Below are positions 30,149 to 42,000 of a stretch of 64,000 nt of DNA, piece after piece. Source of the stretch: Impatiens glandulifera (lineage: Eukaryota > Streptophyta > Magnoliopsida > Ericales > Balsaminaceae). The position numbers and the translations under genes were made by a program. Positions within the stretch are counted from its first letter, which is position 1, and each line of letters begins with the position of its first letter. The notes beneath the pieces were generated by a model. That model did no database searches. It was given only the letters and a program-made list of their open reading frames with translations, and was not told the DNA's origin. Where the stretch lies: the NCBI RefSeq assembly GCF_907164915.1, contig NC_061863.1:4766340-4830339 (forward strand). Direction: 5' to 3'.

Positions 30149-30245
30149 ATGGCTCGTACAGTTGAGATGATGGCTCGTACAGTTGAGATGATGGCTCGTA
30201 CAGTTGAGATGATGATGGCTCGTACATTTAAGATGATGATGGCTC
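30149..30245. repeat. 21-24 bp tandem repeat past the transposase stop
   Basis: Four to five units of 'atggctcgtacagttgagatg'. It gives an open frame on the plus strand, but this is only repeat periodicity. Confidence 0.85.
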
Positions 30246-30267
30246 ATTCTGCTGAGATGATGACGGA

Positions 30268-33137
30268 TCATGCTGCTGAGATGATGCTCTTGCATGTTGC
30301 TCTATTGTGTCCTAGACCTACACATGAACTGCATCGTCTCGGGACCTTACGGACCTCACCTTGGGATGTCCTACGTTTAGTTTGTGGCCGACCTTTCTTA
30401 ACCTTCACAGGTGGTTTTAGACACACGCGTTGTTTGATAATATCGGGAAGATCCCAATTCTCTTCATCACCAACCGGATAACATGTCTCCGCATATGCAT
30501 TCAACCAAGATACAGTTGTATAATACCTATGAGAAGGAAAATAAAACGATTAAAAATAGGTTAAATAAATAGGTTCAATACGATTAAATACCTTGAGCAT
30601 AAGTCGTAAGGAACCACATTCCTATGACGGGCAGCAGCCAGTGCAAGTGTACAAGGAAGACCGGAGACTTCAAATACCCTACAAGTGCAGTCTTTGTCCT
30701 TCAAATTGACTTTAAAATGTGCCTTAGTATCATGCATATATAACTCAAATCGGTTAAGGGATGATACGGTATAGAATCTGGTTTTCTCAAAACCATCACA
30801 TAATAACTTTTCATACGTTGGAGATAAAAATTCTTGGTGGTTGGACGCTTTTTCTCTTTTATCATTAAACCATACTTGTAATGTTGTTCTTAAAGACTCA
30901 GCCATTGCTGAAATTGGATACTTTCTGGCTTCCCTACACTGACTATTCAAACTCTCTGCATAATTGCTTGTGAGTTGATTGTATCGCTTACCGGGGAAAT
31001 ATGCTCTACTCCATCTTTGAAACCCAATTTCTTCCAAATATGCAGCAATCCTATGATCTTTAACTCTGATCTTGTCAAAAAACGATTAAATTGGGGGATA
31101 ATGTACGCACGAGAATCCAAATCAAACTCCGCATGACAATTATCAGTTTTGAATTTTGCCATAATATTCATCTTTATGTGATATGTGCACGCACCGTGGT
31201 CTGCTTCTGGAAAAACGGCACACAAGGCATTGGCGATGCTTGGGTGTCTATCGGATACGAAGACGAGATTATCAACTAATCCAATTGATTCTCTAAGTTT
31301 TTGCATAAAATAAGTCCACAAATTATTATTCTCTGAATTAACAACGCCGAATGCAACAGGATATAGTTGCTCATTGGCATCCAATGCAACAGCCACCAAT
31401 AGTTGACCTCCCACCTTGTGCTTGAGAAAACTTGCATCAACACATAATACGGGACGACAAAAGGCTTTGAAACCCCTAATTGAGAAGCCTAAAGACATGA
31501 ACATATACCTGAAATGACTGTGCTCATCCGTCTGGATGTCTGTTATGGTACCCGGATTGTTCTTCTCCAACATGTACTGGTATAATAGCAATTTACCAAA
31601 AGAATCTTCTACAGTTCCTCGCACCGCCATTAAAGTCGTTTCCCTTGCCCTCCAAGCCTTATTATAAGTCAAAAACATCCCATAAGATGACTGCATGTCT
31701 TCAATTATTTTCTCAGGCAAGTGGTTATGATGATGGTTCATGTACTTACCCTTCATGCATTGCCCAATAACCCATGCCGGTGTTTGCATTTTTTTCTCCG
31801 GCCTCGACAAAACTGAGCATGAGTGTTGTCGATTGAATTTCCGAATCTCAAACATCTCGGAAAACTTACCTTTCACAGCACGTAAGCTCCACTTGCATGT
31901 CTCATCCATACATTTCACATACCAAAGATGTTTTCGAGACTTTTTCACTTTGAATTCAAAATGATAAGTCATCGCATATTTATATAGCGTCAGTTGAAGT
32001 TCTTTTTTAGTATCAAATAACGTACCGACTTCCAATACGGTTTCACTAGTTAATGCCAATGCAAATGAAGGGTCTGTCGGTGATACGTCTGTTGGTGATA
32101 CGTCTGTCGGGTCTGTCGATGGTGTATCCATTGATGGTCTTGCACTAGATGGTGTATCCATTGATGGTTTTGCACTAGATGGTGTACCCATTGACGCTCT
32201 TGCACTAGATGGTGTACCCATTGACCCTCTTGCACTAGATGGTGTACTCATTGACGCTCTTGCACTAGATGGTGTAGGTATTGATGATCGGTGCGACGTG
32301 CGTGCAATTGCTAATGCAGGACTAGTAGTAGCTTGGAAGTCACTAACCCGTTCATAATTAAAATCAATAACCCGTTAATAATTAATCAGTTCATGATGAG
32401 CCCGTTCATCTTCTTCTCCTCCTCCTTCATTTTCACTTTCAAATAAAATTTGTTGAGAAACAACTCGAGAAACAACGCCAGGTATAGTTTTTTTAGTAAG
32501 TATTGGTAGTGTACTATCTTGACTTGGGTACTTCTCTACTAATGAGACACAAAGTGGTGACGAAGGTGACGAACTTCGACCCGAAATCAACCGTGATAAA
32601 TACATGCCCACATTTTTATCTCTCTCAATAACAATAGGGGGAAGTTTTGCAGAAGGATCATACATGACTTTAATCACTAAATCATATGCAGACTTTTGCA
32701 CGTTAATCGTCTCATAGATTATATCAACTAATTCAGCAAATGTAGTACATTGGGGTATATCCATAGTTTTGCATGATTGTGCAGAGAAAGACCTGGTACC
32801 ATCGGCTGCAATTTTCCACTCTCCATTGTACACAACAAATACGTCAGCAAATACTTCAACTGCAATTGAAAAAAATGATACTATCAATCGAGAAACACCG
32901 TAACAATGAAATGCAAGTAATAACTATAAATGGTCTGGGGTGCGTTACGCAGATGCGTAACGCAACTCCGTGACACAACTACGTGATGCAACTACGTTAC
33001 GCAACTGCATGACGCACCCGGATTCCGCTGCAACGGTGGCATTCACCTACTCAATCCTTAATCACTAAACCCTAACAAACAAAGCGTCGAAAGAGAGAAA
33101 TAAAGGAAGGAGGAAGAATACCAGTAGAAGCGGACAT
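30268..33137 (-). pseudogene. MuDR-type MULE transposase, damaged
   Basis: Exon 1 is 33137-33122 (ATG plus four codons), exon 2 is 32859-30592, exon 3 is 30526-30268; introns 33121-32860 and 30591-30527 follow GT-AG. Exon 2 encodes an N-terminal PB1-like region, a PSSARxSM repeat (32050-32280), the MuDR DNA-binding domain with its Cys/His zinc ligands (CMDETCKW..FNRQHSC), and the MULE catalytic domain: Asp in LCVDASFL (near 31438), SDRHPS, ACTYHIK, and Glu in YAESLNSQ (near 30957). A SWIM finger follows (CTCRVF..GLPCTLA), where the usual His is Leu. Exon 3 ends in a CCHC knuckle (CSSCVGLGHNRATC). Lesions: TAA at 32375-32377 and a 1-bp deletion in the A/T run near 31078. Confidence 0.88.
32050..32280 (-). 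repeat. 30-bp coding repeat in the transposase
   Basis: About seven units of 'ggtgtacccattgacgctct' plus 'tgcactagat' on plus, giving a 10-residue PSSARxSMxT repeat on minus. It looks like an unstructured linker before the DNA-binding domain. Confidence 0.9.
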
Positions 33138-33473
33138 CTCCTTCGTTGGGATTCCGCTGTCTTCGTCGGGGACCGTCGTCGGGGGTGGTCTTTTTAGAGA
33201 GAAGGAGGAGAATGGGAGTGAAGAAAGAGAACAAGAAAGAAAGAAATGAAAAGAAATTGGGAAACTGGAATTTTTTTAATTATATAGTAAGGGCATTATG
33301 GACTTTTCACAATGCCCTCGGGTGCGTCACGCAACCGGAGGATGCGTGACGCAATAGGGGCATTTTCGTCAGAAAAAAAAAGGGGGTCATCAGCGCTATT
33401 TAAATTAGTGACCCTCACTTTCCGCTATTAGGCTTCCTTTTAGGGTCATTTCCTCAAATTTCCCTAGGGAAGA

Positions 33474-34430
33474 GAACAGTCTCAAGTTTCGACAATTGAT
33501 CCCTTTCCCATTTAAAAAATAATTTTTAAAAAATATAATAAAAATAAATATTCAATTATAAAATTACATTTTCTTTTTCAAGACTTCTTTTTGAGGGAGG
33601 GATGATTTATTGTCCAAGTGAAGTTGTCCCCTGTCTCATTTACAAAACAACTTAATTTTGATCATTTAAACAAATAAAAAAATTATATATATATATATGA
33701 AATAAATTCTAAACTTTAAATTTTAAATTTTAAACCCTAAATCATAAACCCTAAAAAATTATATATATAACATTTTATTTTAATATTTAATTTTCTCTTT
33801 CCTCTTTTCACTCTCTTCTCTCCCATGAGACAACAAGTGAGACATTATTTTTGAGGCAACAGATCAAAATCTTTTTTGCTTAATCCCTCTTCCTAATATA
33901 TTTATGTTAAAAAGATCACTAATTTCATTCATCTAAATATCAAAATACCTTATTATTTTTTATAATACTATCTCATGTATTTAAAAGATAAAATAATCAT
34001 TACACTTTAAAAAACTAGATTTTAAAAAAATTAAGCCAAATAAATTTCTTATCCAAAACTAAATATATCAAACAAGCTCTCATTATTTTTATATCCAATC
34101 ATAAATTCATAATCAAACATTTTTTTTTAATCAATAATTCACTTATTCATTCACTAACATACTAAAATATATTTTATTTAAAAATTAATAAATAAATTTA
34201 TTATTATTAGTAATTAAATTTTAAGTTTTTTTTATCAAAAATATATAATATTTCAAAATCATTATATATTAATATTTTTTTAAATAAACTCAAATCAAAC
34301 AAGGTCTTCATAAAAATTCAAAAAAAATATAGATCAATTATATGGGCGAGTCGCCGGAGTCGGAGTTTAACTAGATTTACTGCCGGCGGGAAGAGAAGTT
34401 GAACCGGTCAATCTCTGATAATAACTTTAA
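33474..34430. other. AT-rich intergenic DNA, no gene
   Basis: 33474-33680 holds two or three loose repeats of a 'gtctcatttaaaa..aatataataaaaataaata' unit, also seen left of the MULE. The rest is featureless up to the GC-richer phytolongin promoter. Confidence 0.55.
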
Positions 34431-34738
34431 TACTTTTACCAAATTACAAGAATAAGTCTTCTCCTGACTTCGTCTTCTTCCTCCGTATACCTTTCATAAT
34501 TTTCTCACCATCTCTCTCTACACATTTACTAGTTTCTCCGTCGCCGGCGAATCCTGTAAGTGAATCGAAACCCTTCCTGTTTCTGGCTAATTTGATCGAT
34601 TGTTCGTCCGCCGTTAACGGTTACCTTCTTTAATGGATCTACTAATCAGGAATCGTAAACTTTCTGTTTAGATTTCCAGGGTTTTTTAAAAAAAATTGCC
34701 TTAAACAGAGCAATCCCAATTCCAATTTCAAAAAACCC
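34431..34738 (+). promoter_or_regulatory. Phytolongin promoter and 5' leader
   Basis: A GC-richer, CT-rich leader precedes the gene. 'cctgtaagtgaatcg' near 34553 is a good splice donor and 'gtttag' near 34672 or 'aatcag' near 34650 a possible acceptor, so a 5' UTR intron of about 100 bp is likely. No TATA box is obvious. Confidence 0.4.
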
Positions 34739-35389
34739 ATGGATTCAATTCAGAATACAGTCTATTACTGTTGTATAGTAAAAGAAGATCAGATTATGTA
34801 TACTTATAGTAATGGAAATTCAGAAATTGAAAGTTTAGCCGAATTGTGTTTGGAGAAGATGATACCTCCTTTTCATAAATGGTATTTTCAGACGATGAAT
34901 CAAAAGATATTTGGGTTTTTTAAGGAAGACAAATTCGTTTATTTCGCGATTTTAGATGAGTCTCTTGGTAATTCAGGTGTTTATAAGTTTCTAAAAACGG
35001 TTAATGATGAATTCAGAAAAGCTATCCAAAACAGTTCTAGAAGAAATATGACAGATCTTAATGCTCTTGCTTTGCAAGAACAGTTTTTGCCTGTTATTCA
35101 TAGGTTGATTGTTTCTTTGGATAAGACTGCAAACTTTTCCATGGAAATGCCTATGATGGCCTTAACCAACTTGTCGGTTAAGACCGTTAAGGAGCGATTG
35201 GTTGTAGAGGAGACAGGTAAAGATTGTGAACGAGGTGAGGTTTTAAGGAGGGCGATAACGGGTAATGAAATTGGTAGAAGGAAATGGTGTCGAGAAATTC
35301 GAATTGTTATTGCTATCGATGTTGGTGTTTGTTTGGTTCTTCTTGCGGTTTGGTTGATAATTTGTAGTGGAGTCAAATGCACCCGATGA
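34739..35389 (+). CDS. Phytolongin (longin-domain R-SNARE-like protein)
   Basis: Single-exon gene of 216 residues, the usual phytolongin length. Residues 1-115 form a longin domain: start MDSIQNTVYYCCIV, then YTYSNGNSEIESLAELCLEK and FGFFKEDKFVYFAILDE. A linker (about 116-185, the PhyL region) replaces the SNARE motif of VAMP7-type longins, and residues 189-212 are one hydrophobic tail anchor with a short basic end (KCTR). Phytolongins are plant-specific, membrane-anchored and thought to act in the secretory pathway at the ER, Golgi or plasma membrane. The ATG is followed by an unbroken frame, unlike the copy at 1-570. I am sure of the family, not of the subfamily. Confidence 0.9.
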   Translation: MDSIQNTVYYCCIVKEDQIMYTYSNGNSEIESLAELCLEKMIPPFHKWYFQTMNQKIFGFFKEDKFVYFAILDESLGNSGVYKFLKTVNDEFRKAIQNSSRRNMTDLNALALQEQFLPVIHRLIVSLDKTANFSMEMPMMALTNLSVKTVKERLVVEETGKDCERGEVLRRAITGNEIGRRKWCREIRIVIAIDVGVCLVLLAVWLIICSGVKCTR

Positions 35390-36145
35390 AGAATGTGTTT
35401 ACTATGAAAATGATTTTAATGTATAGTTGTAGAAGGTGTATAATTGGGTTAACCGTATAATTGAGATATGATCATGTGTAAATGTGAGGATTTTGAATGT
35501 ATTGTTTTGGTTTGGTCATTTGTTTTTTCGCCTATATATGTTACAATTTTTAATCACAATTAAATTCTTAAAGAGAAAAAAAAAATTGTAGAAATAATTT
35601 TAACAAATGAAGATATTAAATTGTGATTTTGATTTTGAGAATGATTATATTTAATAAGGATAGAAATTGAGATGGGATTTTTGAGAATTATTATATTTTC
35701 ATAAATGATGCAGATTAATTAATTTTGAATTAAGTAGTGATATTTGGGATTTTGAGAATCATTATATTTGAATAAATTATGTGGATAGAAATTGAGATAT
35801 TTGTAAAAAGATAATTAAATTGTGATTTGGGATTTTGAAAATCATTATACTTGCACAAGGATAGAAATTGAGTTATTTGTAAAAAAAAAAATCAATTAAT
35901 TTTACATTAGATATATGGGATTTTGAGGCTTCATTATATTTGCTTCTTGTATAAGGATAGAAATTGATAACTTTTGTAAATATATTTGCTTCTTGTATAA
36001 GGATAGAAATTGATAACTTTTGTAAAGGTATTTTAATTTATATTTTGAGAATCATTATATTTGCTTTACTTACCATGAATAAATAAATTGACGCTGAATT
36101 ACACTTTATTTATTTAAATAAATATATTTTTTAATTTATAAATAA
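35390..36145. repeat. Duplicate block A, second copy
   Basis: 3' flank of the intact phytolongin; aligns with 571-1270. It contains a 50-bp local direct repeat ('ttgcttcttgtataaggatagaaattgataacttttgtaaa', twice at 35939-36028). Confidence 0.8.
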
Positions 36146-38004
36146 ATATTTTATTTATAAATATTTTTTGAAAACGGTTAGAATCATTTCATTAAAATTT
36201 AAAAATGGGAATGTTAAAAATCTAAGCTAAACAAACTTTAGCTATGATTAAGGATCACAATCAAAATACTCAAAAAAAATTGATTAATAATATTCATACC
36301 TTCTAAAAAAACAACAAACAAACAGATATTAAAAACAGAAAAAACTACATTCAAACTTAACTATTTCATCCTAATATTTTTCAATGTCAGTCGTTTTCTT
36401 TGAAAGATCTTCTTCCTCTTTCTCTTACTTTTCTCGTTCCTCTGACGATGAAAGGAGGTTGTATTGAAGATGATGATGAGTATTGTTGTTTCTCATTTTG
36501 AATTCTCTTTTTGTACGGGCCCGTTTTGATTTGATAGAAAAAATTGTTTTTGAGAATTTCAAGGCTTTTATCTTTGTTATCTTTAACTTGAATTTATATG
36601 TTTTTGTCTTCATTATCTTCGGCTTCAGCTTCAGACTCCACATTGGGTTTTGGAATCTTCTTTATCGGCTTTAGAATTCTCTGTTTCAGCTTTGAAATTT
36701 TGGGTATCTTCCTTTTGAATTTCCTCAACAACAACTCGAGGTTCATCTTCCATTTCCATTCTGATCCTTCACATTATATAAAAAAAAATCCTCTTCACCT
36801 TGATTCATTACTTTCTTTCCTTTTTCCTAGAATCCTTCTTACTTTCCTCCTCTGTATTTTCCCCATTTTTTTTCTTTTTTATCACTATCCTTGACTTCCA
36901 CAATATGTTCTTCCATTCTTGATTCTTCCGTTTCATTTTCCATTTTTTTGCTTCCTAGGCTTTCATGATTTTTCTGTTCTTTCTCAATTGATTTTGCACA
37001 TTTAGTACAACATATTGGAAAGTATTGCAGAAAGTACACATATTTGGCCTCCATTCATATGAGATTTTCATTACTGTGGGCTTTCATTTTCTATCAACAA
37101 CTGTCATATTTTTTTGCAGTGTATTTTGAGGATGCATTTCAATACTTATTCTAACAAAAGTAAGGTGTTTTCCTCCCTCTGTAATTGGGTCCATATATAA
37201 TGGTTTTCCCAATAGACTAGCAGAGTGACTTAGAGTTTCTACATTATACATGTTTGCTAGGATGTTCCTATGTTTGAACCATATTTGGTTGTTTCTTTTG
37301 CCTTACTTAGAAGGCTCAATTCTTTAGACCATCTCTCAAACTTCATACAGTTGGATCCAATATAAGTATGCCTAATTTTCAGAATATCATCTCGTTCCCT
37401 TTTTGAATTATAGAAAATATAGATCATGGATGTTTGCATAAACTTTCTTCAGTCCTTTCTGTTCTTATTGTTTCATTAGTGATTTCTTAGTGTCTGGAAA
37501 AGATACACGGTTCTTTCTTATGTAGTTCCCAACAACTACATTTTCCCATTCTTTGACGTATTTCTCCTCCACTTCAGTGGGTAATTAAAATTCAAAAGGA
37601 GAGTTTAAAATCTCAACTTTTGTTTTAAACTCACCTAAGTAGATTTGACGCATTATCTTCTGCTTTTTTTTCCTGCTATCTTTTTCCAGACTTCATTTAC
37701 CTCCAGTTGGAATTGCTCTTGATAGTATGTCTCTTTGATTTGGGGGACTTCATTAGCTCCCTCATTGTTTTCACTGACTAATTTATTATCTTTTTGTATT
37801 CTTCCTTCTTCAGTAGGTTTCAATATTGAAAATAATGTATATTCAATTGGATGGTTGTTTGCTGTATTTTCTCTTTGTTGAGAATAATATTTCCTTTATT
37901 TGTATGCATGAATAGCTTTATAATTTGATTTGTAAGTCAAAAAAAAATTTGCTTTTCATTATACTCAATCTTTAGTGTTCCTTATTTTTCTGTACTTTCT
38001 TCGT
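36146..38004 (-). mobile_element. LINE-type ORF1 relic with DUF4283 domain
   Basis: Extra DNA relative to duplicate block A. On the minus strand, with stops and frame changes, it reads like the DUF4283/zinc-knuckle protein of plant LINEs: EWENVVVGNYIRKNRVSFPD near 37540, an ILKIRHTYIGSNCMKFERW segment near 37330-37390, ASLLGKPLYMDPITEGGKHL near 37150-37220, and KISYEWRPNMCTFC leading to Cys residues near 37000-37060. A charged Lys/Glu-rich tail runs to about 36400. No reverse transcriptase is present, so it is a truncated or captured ORF1. Ends are inferred from the duplicate comparison. Confidence 0.65.
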
Positions 38005-39016
38005 AATATAAAACAATTCTTAAAAACTTAACTAGGTAAATAAATTAAACTTATTGAATAGTAAAATTTTATGAGGGCAACTCAAAATTATTTTAATTGA
38101 TTTAAATTACCTTCTTAAATTTACTTGCAATACATTAAATGGTAATTTGTAATGATAAAAGAAAAATAGAAGAAACTTCACTTGATATTCATTTTTTTGA
38201 TAATTTATTATTTTTATTTAATTTAGTTTGGTTTTATTCTTTATATTTATTTATTATAATTGTTTTTTAAATATAAATAAATATACAAATAACAATAAAT
38301 TCTTATATTTTTAAATCATTACAAATAATCATTTATATAACTTGGTTAAAAATATTAGTGTAGTAATTAATTATTTTAAATTGAAGATTCATAACATAAC
38401 CGTAAATGTTATAGTCAAACAAATGTTACTTGTTTTTTCAAAATGTTAAAATTTCATTTGAAGCAACTTTTAAAGAAAAATGTGCTTTGTTAAATTGTTT
38501 CTTACTAAATTTGTTAGCCTTTTTAGTTTTTAAACTGTTTCAAGTACTATGAATTTTATGATTTTTTTTTTATAATTTTAACTCTATAATTTCCAGATAC
38601 TCAACCAAAAATAAAAGTTCATATGCATTGTGAATGAGAGTGAATGGATTTTTACGAGTGTTACTGGTTTTGATTTTTAAATTTTTAACTAAAATGAAAA
38701 AAAAAATGTTGTACCTACCAAATATGTCAGAAAGGATCATAACTTACTAAATTAAACATAGTTCAATTCGAATTAAATTGAAATATTTTTAAACAACAGT
38801 GATAAAATAAACTTAATTCAAATAAACACTTGAGTCGTAATTTTGTTATCTCTCCGTAACTTAAGACGGAGAGCCTTTTATGGGTAGATACAAATATGTT
38901 ATTAAACTTTTACAATTTTGCAATCATTATTTGATTTTCACACTTCCAATATGTAAATTTGTAAGAAAAGAAAAATGTCTATGTTATTCTCTTTTCTGGT
39001 TTTTCTTTATTAGTTT
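38005..39016. other. AT-rich intergenic DNA, no gene
   Basis: 38005-38058 is the resumed end of block A. The rest has no recognisable feature and contains the 3' side of the MetRS gene. Confidence 0.5.
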
Positions 39017-42000
39017 TTACCTTATCGAACCTTCGGATATTGATGCAACCTTGCAAACCCCAGCCGAGGTAGTGAAGGGAATGTCCTTGAAGCAAGCAAT
39101 GAGATCTTTATTGGTATGCAAATCGGGTTGAAGCGTTTCCCACACCTTTTTCTTAGGGTTTAGTACTTCGTCTGGATTTCCAACAAAACCGGGGAATGTC
39201 ACCCTTTCGCCAATAATTGCAGATTCGGGTGGCTCTACCAATTCAACCTGACAGTAACAACACAACCAAATTAATCCAACTTCATACCATATGAGATCAA
39301 TCAATCAATCCATATACCCTACTTAGAAACATCAAAAAGTTAATAAATTTATTAAAAAGACTCCTGTCGAGTGTCATTTTGTTGATTTGGATGAAATATC
39401 TTCGCTTTGAATTTTTGTTTTGGTATAAACTCACTCCAGCTATGGAGAGTGTTTCCAAATGGGATCAAATATCTAGATTTGTTAATTCTGAAGATAACCT
39501 AATTAGACATGTATATTCATTCATAAATGTCATAACTTTCTTGTCCAAACCTAGTTTCAACTCCATAAAGTATTTTTAAATGGGGCAATTTGTTTATGTT
39601 TCTATATTGAGATTTGTTAACCAATATAGAAACATAAATAAAATTTTGAATCTGTTTAGTTTCCAAATGTTTTTTAACCAGATACAAAAGCAAAATGTTT
39701 CAAAATGGAGCATATAAGTTACTTACATTGGTTTGATCTGCACTAGAAACAGCAAGAACCATTGCTTGCGATTTGATTCCACGCATGGTGGCAGGTTTAA
39801 GGTTGCAGAGAACACAGACCTTACGATTCTGCATCTTTTCAATAGGAATATATTTAACAAGCCCACTAACAACTGTCCTCGGTTGGCCTTCACCCACATC
39901 GATCTCTTCAACATATAAAGAATCGGCATCATGGTGTTTTTGAGCCTTCGTAATAAGCCCTACACGGATATCAAGTCTACTCATCGATATTTCAGCTTCA
40001 GCAGTCGGTTTTGTCTTGGCTTCTGTTCCAGATTTTGTCGGACGCTTTTTCTTTCCAGTTTGGTCTGTAGGTGTTGTCATGGATTGAAAAAACATAAACA
40101 AGATTTCAACACAAAAACTCGTTTTAACGTGGGTTATTAGAGATTAATTTTGAATAACTCACTATTCAATCAACAATTTACTCCCTAATCAAACCATTAA
40201 CTAAAATGTTAAAATTCTCTGTATTTTATTTTAAAAATTAATTTGAACTGAAACTGGGTTTGAACAATATATGTATAATTCATTGGAAAAAAAAAAGTAT
40301 TGTAAAAAAAATATTCAAACCCTGCTTCAGCTCTGGATCCAAGTGTTTTCAAACAATAGGTTTTTACTAGAGCTTGTTTTATGTGGAATTATTTAAAAAA
40401 TCAAGATTATGAAATCAAAATCTTATTTGACGAAAAAATGGGTTATTTGAGATTAATTGAGATAAATTATTAAAATACCTTTTCTTTTATTTAAATTGAT
40501 AAGGATATATTAGTATTTTAGTTGATAAATTGAGTGATTTGATGGTTAAAAAGGAGGTGATGTGATAAAGGGTTATTTTGAAATAATCAAATAACACAAT
40601 ATCAAACAAGCATGGTGTCTTTTTGCTATGATTTTTTAATAACCTACATTAAACAAGATTATTTGAAAACAGCCATTTTGTTATTCAAATAACCTAGGTC
40701 AGACAAGGGCCTAACTTATAATAAAAAAACATGAGAGTTTGAGGCTCTCATGTTCGATTTTCACTATGAACACCAGTTTAAATTGGTGGTTATAGCGGTG
40801 GAATGTTCTGTTAGCTTCGGTGGAATGTTCTGTTAGCTTCTTTCAGGAAATAAACTTTCAGCGCAAAATCATTATAATAATACTAAACCTGAGATTTCAG
40901 TCTTCTTTAATTGCTCATTTAACTTCTTGACTTCATTAGCTTCAGCTTTCAAAATTCGCTCTGCTTGACTTCCAGCGAATTTCTCCCTGAAGAACTCTAC
41001 CTCTTCATCTTTCAGTTCCTTAAACAATGGTTCAGGGGTTCCGATTTTGTGACCAGCTGGAATGAACTCCCACGGTTTTTTCGCCTTCCCAATATCTCCT
41101 TTCTCATCAGAAAGTGAGATTTTTGCTTCATTAGGCCAATTGAGCTGCTTAAGGACCTTGAGAACATAAAATATTGTTAAAGTACTTAGCAATCAATAAA
41201 AGATAGGAAAAGCAGAGAAAACTGATAACAAAAAATGTCAAAGCCACGAGAGTATATACCTCTTGTGAAAACGATGGCATAAATGGTTCTAACAAACAAG
41301 CGAGTAGGTAAGCAACTCCAGCCGAAGTTCTCATAACTATTGAACAAGAAGGTTTATCTTCCTTGAACAATTTCCAGAATTGGCTCTCCTGTAGATAGTA
41401 CATTGATCTGGGGTAATTTCGAAATAAACAAATGTCGTGTTCGATTGAGAAAATTGATTGTTTGGGGTTAAATGACCAAAATAGCCTTGGAGTTTGATAA
41501 TTTAAAAACGTTTAATGCTATGTTTAGATGTGTATGATTAGAAATGAATCATGATTCCAGTTTTATAATAATTGAATTACAATTATTATATTTAGAGAAA
41601 TCATAGAATTGCAACTCCGATTATCCCCCCATACCAATTTCACTCGAACCAAACCTAGCCTTTATTTTTTGGTATTTTAATTGGTTATTTGATGCAAAGA
41701 TTGATATGATGTTCTTTTAGTACTTACTTGAAGATATGCATTTCCTTCACCAGAAATACTCATTGCAATCTTCAAACCTTGCTTTAATTTGACCTGTGTC
41801 AACAAGTATGGAACGGTTCTTTGATGAAATACGTAGAAAGAAAAATATGTGTAATCAATCAACAAACAAAGACATGTGATTCAAAAACAATCACCTTTTC
41901 CATGCATTCGACATACTGATCCACATAATCACCAACTTTATCTCCAAAGTTTTTTGTTAAATGATGTGATTCAGCTCCTGGAGCATCAGGAACTATCGAG

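Larger units (their letters stand above)
25068..33464. mobile_element. Autonomous-type MULE carrying a Ulp1 protease gene, 8397 bp
   Basis: Terminal inverted repeats begin GGGAATTTGAGGAAATGACC at the left and GGGAAATTTGAGGAAATGAC at the right and stay similar for roughly 100 bp. Flanks TAGGGAAGG (25059-25067) and TAGGGAAGA (33465-33473) are a 9-bp target duplication with one mismatch. Inside, a Ulp1/DUF1985 gene on plus and a MuDR-type transposase on minus run tail to tail, as in the Ulp1-bearing plant MULEs (Kaonashi-like). Both carry stops and frameshifts, so this copy is no longer autonomous. Clusters of TGCGTSACGCA-like palindromes mark the edges of the coding interior. Confidence 0.93.

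Noticed and set aside
30149..30481. Repetitive plus-strand frame starting MARTVEMM
   Set aside because: A 21-bp repeat running into the antisense of the transposase C terminus.
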